Shown: piece by piece, positions 1 through 6,088 of the stretch | Numbering within the stretch: position 1 is the stretch's first letter | Layout of the letters: every line of letters starts with the position of its first letter | Origin: Chloroflexia bacterium | GTDB lineage: Bacteria; Chloroflexota; Chloroflexia; Thermomicrobiales; UBA6265 | NCBI GenBank assembly: GCA_013696525.1 | Contig: JACCYK010000626.1 | Location: forward strand, 1 to 10,468 | Direction of reading: 5' to 3' | DNA: 10,468 nucleotides | Position numbers and translations under genes: made by a program | Notes under the pieces: generated by a model | Databases searched by the model: none | What the model was told of the DNA's origin: nothing | What the model saw: the letters and a program-made list of their open reading frames with translations, nothing else

Positions 1-1029
1 CAGCCCGGCCGTCGACCTGCACCTCGTAACCCGTTCGGGCGGAACCCGAGCGTTGATCCAGCTTAACCCCACCGTGCGCCGGGGTGGGCTCGACTCCTTC
101 ATGGCCGCGATCGGTGTTCGGCCGACAAAGTCTCCCTTATTCAGGTCAACCGCCCAGCCGAGACCGGCCTCGAGCGGATTGATCTCATCCGACAGCTCAT
201 TTCCGTAGAGGGGCATCCGCGCCTCTAAGCGAAGCGTGTCGCGGGCACCAAGGCCGACCGGCACCAACCCATCGTCCCGGCCCGCCGCGAGCAGGTGATC
301 CCAAAGCGCTGCCACCTGGTTGATGTCCGGATAGAACTCGAAGCCGTCTTCACCGGTATAGCCGGTCCGCGCCACCATTAACGGCACGTCGGCGATCGTC
401 GCCTCGGCCCACGCAAAATTCGGCAATGTATCCAGGGCGGCGTCAGTCAGCCGCTGAACAATACCGGCCGCGCGCGGTCCCTGGATCGCAATCATGCCGA
501 GTGAGTCGGAAATGTCGTCGACCGCGACCTCGAGCTCGGACCGCGCCGCGCGTTGCTGCATCAGCCACGCCACGTCCTTCGTGCTATTGGCGGCGTTGAT
601 CACGACCATGTAGCGATCGCCGGTGGGCCACCGATAAATGATGATGTCGTCGATGACCCCGCCCGCTTCATTTGGCAGGAGTGAATATTGAGCCTGCCCG
701 GGCTCCAAGCGGCTGACATCGTTGGTCGTCACCGCTTGCAAATACGCCAGGGCATCGGGGCCGGCGACGTTGACTTGGCCCATGTGGCCAAGATCGAACA
801 GCCCGGCTTGGGTGCGCACGGCGCGATGCTCGTCGAGAATACCCGCGTATTGGACAGGCATCCTCCAGCCTGCAAACGGGATTAATCTGGCTCCAAGCGA
901 TTCGTGCCGCGATCGCAGCGGGGTTTCCTTCAGCGAATCCGACCCAGAATCGTCGTCGTGTTGCCCCGATGCGCCTTCCGGCAATGGAAACTCCTTCCCA
1001 TCCTCGATTATCGCGAAGATTTTAGGCAT
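1..1029 (-). CDS. gcvT: Aminomethyltransferase, glycine cleavage system T protein (3' end outside window; apparent frameshift)
   Basis: GcvT transfers the methylene carbon from the aminomethyl-lipoyl H protein to tetrahydrofolate, releasing ammonia; it is cytosolic. Translating the minus strand gives family landmarks in order: LKETPL (about residue 33), PFAGWRMPVQY (about 51), FDLGHMG (about 78), GGVIDD with the expected catalytic aspartate (about 123-128), ARTGYTGEDGFE (about 220), GLGARDTLRLEARMPLYG (about 260) and NPLEAGLGWAV (about 284). Near 61-66 the frame breaks: the expected V-G-L-K-L-D continues only if one base is added, after which the other frame reads KLDQRSGSARTGYEVQVDG, the normal C-terminal sequence. 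No stop codon is seen in the window in the original frame. The ATG at 1029 has a perfect AAGGAGG only 2 bases upstream, unusually close. An in-frame TTG at 984 has AAGGAG 6 bases upstream and is an alternative start. From the ATG, about 32 residues, acidic near the end, precede the conserved domain, longer than usual. It lies 90 bases downstream of purB on the same strand. Confidence 0.93.
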   Translation of the reverse strand, partial: MPKIFAIIEDGKEFPLPEGASGQHDDDSGSDSLKETPLRSRHESLGARLIPFAGWRMPVQYAGILDEHRAVRTQAGLFDLGHMGQVNVAGPDALAYLQAVTTNDVSRLEPGQAQYSLLPNEAGGVIDDIIIYRWPTGDRYMVVINAANSTKDVAWLMQQRAARSELEVAVDDISDSLGMIAIQGPRAAGIVQRLTDAALDTLPNFAWAEATIADVPLMVARTGYTGEDGFEFYPDINQVAALWDHLLAAGRDDGLVPVGLGARDTLRLEARMPLYGNELSDEINPLEAGLGWAVDLNKGDFVGRTPIAAMKESSPPRRTVGLSWINARVPPERVTRCRSTAGL

Positions 1030-1119
1030 GACCTCCTTGAACCGTCAACGCGCCGCGATGGCTGCAGGTTCGCATCGCCCGGAGGTCGTCGGCGCCCATC
1101 GCCCGAGTCTAGAACATCG

Positions 1120-2415
1120 TCACCGAGGCAATCCAACCCGTTGCAAGATTTCGTCAACATACCTGAGCTGCACCATTGGATCAAACAACTGGTCGAGGTG
1201 CGCGGCGGTCAGGAGAGTCCGCACCTTGGGATCGGCTTCGAGCTCGGCTCGGAACGACGCGCCTCGCTCCCACGCCGCGTAGGCGTGCTTCTGGACGATC
1301 TCGTACGCCGCCTGTCGATCGAGGCCGGCATCGACGAGCGCAAGCAAGATCGGCTGCGAAAAAACGACGCCGCCGCCGAGGTCAAGGTTTCGCCGCATCC
1401 GCTCCGGATAAACCACAAGCCGGTCAATCAGGTCGCGCGTTTCGTCGAGCATGAAGTCGAGGACGATACAGGCATCGGGAAAGATCACGCGTTCCGTCGA
1501 GCTGTGGCTGATGTCGCGCTCATGCCAGAGCGCAACGTTCTCCAACCCGGTCACGGCGTAGCCGCGGAGCAGGCGCGCCAAGCCGGAGATCCGCTCCGAG
1601 GCGTGCGGATTCCGCTTGTGCGGCATCGCGGATGACCCCTGATGTCCGGCGGCGAACGGCTCCTCGACCTCGCGCACCTCGCTCCGCTGCAAATGCCGGA
1701 TCTCGACCGCGATCTTCTCCAGCGTGCCGCCGACCCCCGCCAGCACGGAAAGGAAGAACGCGTGACGGTCGCGCTGGATCACCTGGGTTGAGGCCGGCGC
1801 CGCGGTCAACCCAAGCGCCGCACAGATCTCTTCCTCGAGGTCCGGCGGGACATGGGCATGGGTTCCCACCGCGCCCGAGAGCTTCCCGACCGCCATATCG
1901 CGCCGGGCGAGGTCCAGTCGCGACCGCTGGCGACGCAATTCGTCATACCAGACCGCCAGCTTCAGCCCAAACGTCGTCGGTTCGGCATGCATACCGTGCG
2001 TCCGACCAATCATCACGGTCGAGCGATAGGAGACGGCTTGGCAAGCCAGGACCTCGATCAGCCGGTGCAGGCCACGATCCAAGAGGGTTCCCGCCGCGAC
2101 GACCTGCAGCGCCAGCGCCGTATCGACGATGTCCGAACTGGTCAACCCAAGGTGGATGTAGCGGGCGGCTTCTCCCACGCTCTCGGCGGTGGCGCGCAGG
2201 AAGGCGATCAGGTCGTGGTCCACCTCGCGCTCGATCGCGCGCATCCGGTTGAGGTCGCACCGCGCTTGGCGAATCTGAACGATGGCGTCGTCCGGGATGC
2301 GGCCGCGCCGATGCCACCCGTCGGCGGCGGCAATCTCAACTTGGAGCCAGCCGGCGTATTTGCGCTCATCCGACCAGATCGCTCCCATTTCCGACCGCGT
2401 ATACCGCCCAATCAC
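1120..2415 (-). CDS. purB: Adenylosuccinate lyase
   Basis: PurB catalyses two beta-eliminations that release fumarate: SAICAR to AICAR in purine synthesis, and adenylosuccinate to AMP. It is a cytosolic homotetramer of the fumarase/aspartase superfamily. I place the start at GTG 2415 because GGAG (2424-2427) lies 8 bases upstream and the product then begins MIGRYTRSEMGAIW, as PurB proteins normally do. This gives 431 residues, the usual length of the short bacterial type; a start at TTG 2457 would add 14 unconserved residues. Visible motifs: HLGLTSSD at about 88-95 (active-site His and the TSSD loop), GRTHG with the catalytic His at about 140, and the superfamily signature GSSAMPHKRNP at about 260-270 holding the mobile-loop serine. 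No key residue is missing. It is divergent from glmS and probably cotranscribed with gcvT; both supply or use one-carbon and purine intermediates. Confidence 0.96.
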   Translation of the reverse strand: MIGRYTRSEMGAIWSDERKYAGWLQVEIAAADGWHRRGRIPDDAIVQIRQARCDLNRMRAIEREVDHDLIAFLRATAESVGEAARYIHLGLTSSDIVDTALALQVVAAGTLLDRGLHRLIEVLACQAVSYRSTVMIGRTHGMHAEPTTFGLKLAVWYDELRRQRSRLDLARRDMAVGKLSGAVGTHAHVPPDLEEEICAALGLTAAPASTQVIQRDRHAFFLSVLAGVGGTLEKIAVEIRHLQRSEVREVEEPFAAGHQGSSAMPHKRNPHASERISGLARLLRGYAVTGLENVALWHERDISHSSTERVIFPDACIVLDFMLDETRDLIDRLVVYPERMRRNLDLGGGVVFSQPILLALVDAGLDRQAAYEIVQKHAYAAWERGASFRAELEADPKVRTLLTAAHLDQLFDPMVQLRYVDEILQRVGLPR

Positions 2416-2423
2416 ATCGCCAA

Positions 2424-2427
2424 CTCC
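2424..2427 (-). promoter_or_regulatory. Shine-Dalgarno of purB, fixes the GTG start
   Basis: GGAG on the minus strand, 8 bases upstream of GTG 2415. It favours this start over the longer TTG reading at 2457, for which no good ribosome binding site is seen. Confidence 0.65.
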
Positions 2428-2465
2428 GTTTGCGGACCACGAGCTACCGGAACTCAACCAGGCGA

Positions 2466-2471
2466 AGTATA
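2466..2471 (-). promoter_or_regulatory. Candidate -10 element for purB
   Basis: The minus strand reads TATACT here, five of six matches to the sigma-70 -10 consensus, in a locally AT-rich spot of a GC-rich region. Transcription would begin near 2459, giving a leader of about 44 bases to the purB GTG. No convincing -35 hexamer is seen at 16-18 bases spacing, so this rests on the -10 alone. Confidence 0.35.
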
Positions 2472-2480
2472 GCGTGACGA

Positions 2481-2509
2481 TTGCGCTCTGGACCGGCCGC
2501 GCTTAGACT
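2481..2509 (+). promoter_or_regulatory. Candidate promoter for the glmS transcript
   Basis: TTGCGC (2481-2486) and TAGACT (2504-2509) are 17 bases apart, matching three and four of the six sigma-70 consensus bases. A start near 2516 would put about 50 bases before the ribozyme cleavage site, as required for a glmS ribozyme, which must be transcribed with RNA 5' of the scissile bond. The matches are modest. Apart from the purB signals, I see nothing else convincing between 2416 and 2564. Confidence 0.3.
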
Positions 2510-2564
2510 GTACGTGCGCGACCGGACGACGGCCGCGGATGGCAAAGCACCGGCAATGCTCAGT

Positions 2565-2697
2565 AGCGCCAGGACTCGCTCGGGGATGCGAGTTGACGAG
2601 GTGGCAACCGATCGAATAATTCGGCGGATGGTTGCCCGGCCTTCACGGTCGTCATGGTCCGAGCCAAACCAGTGGAGCGATTCACTGACAATGCTCG
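2565..2697 (+). ncRNA. glmS ribozyme (glucosamine-6-phosphate-activated self-cleaving riboswitch)
   Basis: In known glmS ribozymes, glucosamine-6-phosphate (the GlmS product) acts as a cofactor for cleavage just 5' of a GCGCC segment, and the downstream mRNA is then degraded. Here A2565|G2566 is the predicted scissile bond, before GCGCC. Helices that pair: P1 2574-2579/2588-2593 (ACTCGC/GCGAGT, 8-base loop); the long core helix 2603-2609/2630-2636 (GGCAACC/GGTTGCC, 7 pairs); CGAA/TTCG 2613-2616/2620-2623; pseudoknot CGCC 2567-2570 with GGCG 2623-2626; a P3-like CGGCC/GGTCG 2637-2641/2647-2651 with one G-U; P4 CGAGC/GCTCG 2660-2664/2693-2697; P4.1 CAGTG/CACTG 2670-2674/2683-2687. Conserved single-stranded stretches TTGACGAGG, ATCGAAT, TTCGGCGGATG and the AAACC...GACAA around P4.1 match my memory of Firmicutes examples, while stem sequences differ but keep pairing. 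It lies on the glmS strand, about 190 bases before the glmS ATG. The 3' boundary and the P3/P3.1 pairing are less certain. Confidence 0.93.
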
Positions 2698-2788
2698 CCC
2701 AGTGTGAACAGCCTCATTCGTTCCTTGCCGGTTACTTTCACCCATCGTCGTCAGTCGTGACTACGTACGCGCCAACGCCTCGCCGCTG

Positions 2789-2817
2789 CCCCGGTCGCCG
2801 GGTTGGCGACGGCGGGG
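2789..2817 (+). other. GC-rich hairpin in glmS leader
   Basis: CCCCG (2789-2793) pairs with CGGGG (2813-2817), and GTCGCC (2794-2799) with GGCGAC (2805-2810), around loop GGGTT with a two-base bulge. An alternative pairing, GCCAAC (2771-2776) with GTTGGC (2802-2807), uses overlapping bases and would exclude it. No T tract follows, so it is not a standard terminator. A regulatory role is only a possibility; in a GC-rich genome such stems also arise by chance. Confidence 0.4.
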
Positions 2818-2825
2818 ACGGTGCT

Positions 2826-2868
2826 TGTCCGCGATCGACGTTCGTTTCCCTATGCGTGGGAACGGACA
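2826..2868 (+). other. Two-part hairpin just before the glmS ribosome binding site
   Basis: CGTTTCCC (2843-2850) pairs with GGGAACG (2858-2864) with one bulged T and a 7-base loop. Outside it, TGTCC (2826-2830) can pair with GGACA (2864-2868), sharing one base with the inner stem. It ends four bases before the ribosome binding site, so it could influence initiation. The evidence is base-pairing by eye only. Confidence 0.35.
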
Positions 2869-2872
2869 GAAC

Positions 2873-2879
2873 AGAGGTG
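2873..2879 (+). promoter_or_regulatory. Ribosome binding site of glmS
   Basis: AGAGGTG lies 7 bases upstream of ATG 2887. It supports that ATG as the start, which is also required because the cysteine directly after it is the amidotransferase nucleophile. Confidence 0.7.
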
Positions 2880-2886
2880 CGCGACG

Positions 2887-4653
2887 ATGTGTGGAATCTT
2901 TGGCTACGTCGGCGAACCGGTCGACCTCGGGCGGAGCCTCACCACCGCCCTGAAGACGCTGGAGTATCGTGGCTACGACTCCTGGGGCATCGCGGTCGGC
3001 CACGATCAACGGATCTTGGTCGAGAAGGAAGTCGGCCGGCTCAACGGCTCGGTTCCGTCATTCCCCCATTCCAGTATTGGCTTCGGGCACACCCGGTGGG
3101 CCACCCATGGCGGGGTGACGAAGGCCAACGCCCATCCTCACCTTGACGGCAGCGGCCGGATCGCCGTCGTCCACAACGGCATCATCGAAAATTATCAGGT
3201 GCTGAAAGCGGAACTGAAGGACCGTGGCCGTCAGTTTCGATCAGAAACCGACAGCGAAGTGGTTGCCCATTTGATCCAGGAGGAGATCGCCGGCGGCCAC
3301 GACCTAACGGCCGCGGTGGCCAGGACGTTCGATCGCTTGACAGGGCTCAACGCCGTGATCGCGATGGATGTCGGCACCGGTGAAATGGTGGCGGTGAAGA
3401 ACGTGTCGCCGCTGATCGCCGGCGTCGGCTGCCATGGCGTGACCATTGCGTCCGACACGCTGGCCCTCCGCCCCCACGCGAACCGCGTGATCTACTTGGA
3501 TGACCACCATCTGATCAAGCTGACCAGGGACGGCATTTCGCTGTACGAGCGCGAAACGCTGAAAGAATTGATGCCGCGATATACCCCCCTTGATCGGTCG
3601 AATCGAGACGCCGACCTTGGCAGCTACCCTCACTTCATGATGAAGGAGATTGCCGAACAACCCGGAGTGCTCAGTCGCCTCGCCACCACCGGCGTTGACA
3701 GCGCGATCGCGCTCGCCGCCGCCATCGAGGGGAGCGAGTTGACCGTGATGACCGGTTGTGGCAGCGCCGGCTACGCGGCGATGTCGGGTAGCTATCTCCT
3801 GAGCAGTCTCGCCGGCCGCTTCGTACCCGCGTTTGTCGGTTCCGAGTTCAAATATCACCGGCGCCTGCTCTCACCGAACGCCTTGGTCATCGCGCTGTCG
3901 CAGAGCGGCGAGACGGCGGACCTGATCGAAGCCATGATGCTCGCCCGGTCCGGCGGGGCCCGTCTCGGCGCCCTGGTAAACGTCGAGCACTCGACGCTCG
4001 ACCGCATGGTCGACCTCACCTTCGCGTTGCGCGCCGGACCCGAGCAGTGCGTCCTGGCCACGAAATCGTACTTGGCGAAGCTCGCTGCCCTGACCATGAC
4101 GGCGTATGTCTTGATTGGCGAGGTAGCACAAGGGCAGCGTCTCGTAGGTCGGGCAGCGGACGCGATCGCCGAGATGTTGGCCTCAACCCTGCCCCAACAG
4201 GTTTCGGACCTGGCCGCGGTGGTGGTCAAGCACAACCATATGTTCGTGATTGGACGCGGGCTCGCGTTTCCGACTGCCCTCGAAGCGGCGCTCAAGATCA
4301 AGGAAGCAAGCTACATCCATGCCGAAGCGTTCGCCGGCGGCGAGCTGAAGCATGGCGTGATCGCGCTGGTGACGGACGGCACCCCGTGCCTGGTGTTCGC
4401 GCCCGCCGATGAAACCCGCGCCGACGTGGTCTCCGGCGCGACCGAGCTCAAAAGCCGGGGCGCGTTCATCATCGGCGTCAGTCCCGATCCGGACCCTGTC
4501 TTCGATGCGCATCTGGCGGTGCCGGAGGCCGGCGCCGCGGCACCGATGGTGAACGCGGTCCCGGCCCAACTACTGGCGTACCAGTTGGCGCTGCTGCGTG
4601 GCAACAACCCTGACCGGCCCCGGAATCTAGCCAAGAGCGTCACGGTCAAATGA
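2887..4653 (+). CDS. glmS: Glutamine-fructose-6-phosphate aminotransferase (isomerizing)
   Basis: GlmS makes glucosamine-6-phosphate from fructose-6-phosphate and glutamine, the first committed step to UDP-GlcNAc for peptidoglycan. At 588 residues it is slightly shorter than the usual 600-610. Residues 1-220 are the class II glutaminase domain: Cys2 becomes the N-terminal nucleophile after Met removal, with LEYRGYDS at 25, HTRWATHG at 68, HNGIIENY at 96 and TDSE at 121. Two SIS domains follow, with SQSGET at 338-343, GPEQCV at 384, IHAEAFAGGELKHG at 477-490 and the C-terminal LAKSVTVK carrying the conserved lysine (583). The first SIS domain is unusual: the family CGTS motif reads CGSA (291-294), and VAST reads VLAT (389-392). 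Both are near the sugar-phosphate site. The start ATG is fixed by Cys2 and by AGAGGTG 7 bases upstream. The gene is preceded by a glmS ribozyme, which independently supports the name. Its stop overlaps tatD by 4 bases (ATGA). Confidence 0.97.
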   Translation: MCGIFGYVGEPVDLGRSLTTALKTLEYRGYDSWGIAVGHDQRILVEKEVGRLNGSVPSFPHSSIGFGHTRWATHGGVTKANAHPHLDGSGRIAVVHNGIIENYQVLKAELKDRGRQFRSETDSEVVAHLIQEEIAGGHDLTAAVARTFDRLTGLNAVIAMDVGTGEMVAVKNVSPLIAGVGCHGVTIASDTLALRPHANRVIYLDDHHLIKLTRDGISLYERETLKELMPRYTPLDRSNRDADLGSYPHFMMKEIAEQPGVLSRLATTGVDSAIALAAAIEGSELTVMTGCGSAGYAAMSGSYLLSSLAGRFVPAFVGSEFKYHRRLLSPNALVIALSQSGETADLIEAMMLARSGGARLGALVNVEHSTLDRMVDLTFALRAGPEQCVLATKSYLAKLAALTMTAYVLIGEVAQGQRLVGRAADAIAEMLASTLPQQVSDLAAVVVKHNHMFVIGRGLAFPTALEAALKIKEASYIHAEAFAGGELKHGVIALVTDGTPCLVFAPADETRADVVSGATELKSRGAFIIGVSPDPDPVFDAHLAVPEAGAAAPMVNAVPAQLLAYQLALLRGNNPDRPRNLAKSVTVK

Positions 4654-5465
4654 CGACCCCGGCCTTCATTGACACCCACGCGCACCTCGATGATCCAGCA
4701 TTCGATCACGACCGGGACGAGGTGCTTTTCGAAGCGGCGGCAAACGGCGTGCGACGAGTGATCAATGTCGGGTATCGGCCCGACCGCTGGCGGTCTACGA
4801 TTGCCCTGAGCCACCGGTATCCGCTTGCCGCCCACATGCTCGGGTTGCATCCGCAACACGCCGACGAGTGGTCGGCGAGGACGGAATCGGACCTGATGTT
4901 GCTGCTGCAAACAACTTCGCCGGTCGCCATCGGCGAGATCGGCCTCGACTATTTCCGCGCCGGCCCGTCGCCGGAGCTTCAGGCCGTAGCGTTCAACCGG
5001 CAACTCACGTTAGCGGTTGAGCTCGGATTGCCGGCCGTGATCCATCAGCGAGCGGCCGAGGAGGATCTCATCTCGGTCCTTACCAAGGCAAGCCAAGGAA
5101 GTCAAGTCCTTCTGCACAGCTATGAAGGCACGAATCGGCTTGCCAATTTGGTGAACGATCGCGGATTCTATGTGGGAGTGGGCGGGTTGGCGACGCGAGC
5201 CGGCTCCGAAGCGTTGCGGCAAGTCTTGCGCCGGATCTCGCTCGACCGGGTCGTACTCGAAACCGATTCGCCGTATCTTTCGCCGGCGGGAAGCGCGGTC
5301 CGGCGGAACACCCCAGCCACGATCCCGCTCATCGCCGGGCGGCTGGCTCCGATCTGGGACGTGGACCAGGCGGCGTTCGCGGCAGCGACGACCAGCAACG
5401 CTGAGCGTCTCTTTGGCCCGCTCATATCCCGCGGACAACGAGGTCCGATGGAGCGTGACGCGTGA
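4650..5465 (+). CDS. tatD: TatD-family metal-dependent hydrolase (DNase)
   Basis: TatD-family proteins are amidohydrolase-fold TIM barrels with two divalent metals; characterised members are DNA exonucleases or endonucleases linked to DNA repair or degradation. The 271-residue length is typical. The metal ligands are all visible: THAHLD with H10 and H12, GEIGLDY with E96, VIHQR with H132, LLHSYEG with H156 (the family usually has HCF or HSF), and ETDSPYL with D206. A conserved C-terminal RRNTPA at 218-223 matches the RNxP motif. No signal peptide or membrane segment is seen. The ATG overlaps the glmS stop in an ATGA, and no clear separate ribosome binding site exists, so translation is probably coupled to glmS. 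Its own stop overlaps rdgB by 4 bases. The exact substrate cannot be told from sequence; the symbol follows the family. Confidence 0.92.
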   Translation: MTTPAFIDTHAHLDDPAFDHDRDEVLFEAAANGVRRVINVGYRPDRWRSTIALSHRYPLAAHMLGLHPQHADEWSARTESDLMLLLQTTSPVAIGEIGLDYFRAGPSPELQAVAFNRQLTLAVELGLPAVIHQRAAEEDLISVLTKASQGSQVLLHSYEGTNRLANLVNDRGFYVGVGGLATRAGSEALRQVLRRISLDRVVLETDSPYLSPAGSAVRRNTPATIPLIAGRLAPIWDVDQAAFAAATTSNAERLFGPLISRGQRGPMERDA

Positions 5466-6088
5466 ACAAACCGGCGGCTATCGACATCCTTCTGGCGACT
5501 AGCAACCCGGGTAAGCGACGCGAGTTCTTGCAGCTCTTGCCGTCGGCGGTCAACGTGAAGACCCTTGACGACGTGCATGTGACGTTGTCGGAGGAGACGG
5601 GAGCGACCTTCGCGGAGAACTCCGCGCTCAAAGCGATTGCCGCATCCGCGCGGTCCGGGCTCCTCACGCTCGCGGATGATTCTGGTTTGGAGGTGGACGC
5701 CTTGGGCGGTGATCCCGGCGTTCGCTCGGCCCGGTACGCGGGCGTGCCGCCATCCGACGACAAGAATCGCGCCGCGCTGCTGGCCGCGCTTCGTCAGGTG
5801 CCGGCCACGGCGCGACAGGCACGATTCGTGTGCGCGGTGTCCCTCGCTCGCGGTGGCACCATCCTGGCTGAAGCGGAGGGAACATGCGTCGGCATCATCG
5901 CCAGCGCTCCAGCCGGTTCGAACGGGTTTGGCTACGATCCGCTCTTTCAGCTCGCTGACGGCCGGACCATGGCTGAGCTGCCGGCGGCCGAGAAAAACGA
6001 GATCAGCCACCGGGCCCGCGCCTATCGCGCCATCCTCCCCGCGCTCCTAGCCGCGATCGAGCACGATCTGCCCCCCGGAGCCCGTTGA
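5462..6088 (+). CDS. rdgB: XTP/dITP diphosphatase (RdgB/HAM1 family)
   Basis: This enzyme hydrolyses non-canonical purine nucleoside triphosphates (dITP, ITP, XTP) to the monophosphate and pyrophosphate, keeping deaminated bases out of DNA and RNA. It is cytosolic, a dimer, and needs magnesium. The 208-residue product has the whole family signature: LLATSNPGK at 10-18 (triphosphate binding), ETGATFAENSALKA at 45-59, LADDSGLEVDALGGDPGVRSARYAG at 70-94 with the catalytic aspartate pair at 72-73, SNGFGYDPLF at 153-162 and EKNEISHRA at 177-185. It starts with GTG at 5462, overlapping the tatD stop (GTGA); GGAG lies 8 bases upstream inside tatD. The next gene begins on the last base of its stop codon. 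Its position beside tatD and polX fits a nucleotide and DNA quality-control role. Confidence 0.96.
   Translation: MNKPAAIDILLATSNPGKRREFLQLLPSAVNVKTLDDVHVTLSEETGATFAENSALKAIAASARSGLLTLADDSGLEVDALGGDPGVRSARYAGVPPSDDKNRAALLAALRQVPATARQARFVCAVSLARGGTILAEAEGTCVGIIASAPAGSNGFGYDPLFQLADGRTMAELPAAEKNEISHRARAYRAILPALLAAIEHDLPPGAR

Larger units (their letters stand above)
2698..2886 (+). other. Long spacer between ribozyme and glmS, non-coding
   Basis: This 189-base stretch is the rest of the glmS 5' leader. I see no credible reading frame of its own: an open frame extending glmS upstream to 2803 has no GlmS-like sequence and would bury the essential N-terminal cysteine. It contains the two hairpins listed separately and the glmS ribosome binding site. 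No run of T follows either hairpin, so neither looks like an intrinsic terminator. Confidence 0.6.

Noticed and set aside
2416..2457. Longer purB start at TTG 2457
   Set aside because: The 14 extra residues do not look like PurB, and GTG 2415 has a well-spaced GGAG and gives the standard N-terminus.
1632..2472. Open frames of about 200 codons on the plus strand opposite purB
   Set aside because: They are low-complexity, Arg/Pro-rich antisense shadows of a GC-rich gene; purB itself is unmistakable on the minus strand.
2539..2619. Short reading frame starting ATGGCAAAGCAC upstream of glmS, possibly a leader peptide
   Set aside because: It is 26 codons, has no convincing ribosome binding site, shows no recognisable pattern, and runs straight through the ribozyme.
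2593..2620. Good-looking sigma-70 promoter, TTGACG and AATAAT 16 bases apart, upstream of glmS
   Set aside because: Both hexamers fall on conserved ribozyme core nucleotides (TTGACGAGG and ATCGAAT), and a transcript starting here would lack the cleavage site. The resemblance is explained by the RNA.
2803..2886. Upstream extension of the glmS reading frame by 28 codons
   Set aside because: It would place residues before the catalytic N-terminal cysteine, which must follow the initiator Met. The ribosome binding site at 2873-2879 fits ATG 2887.
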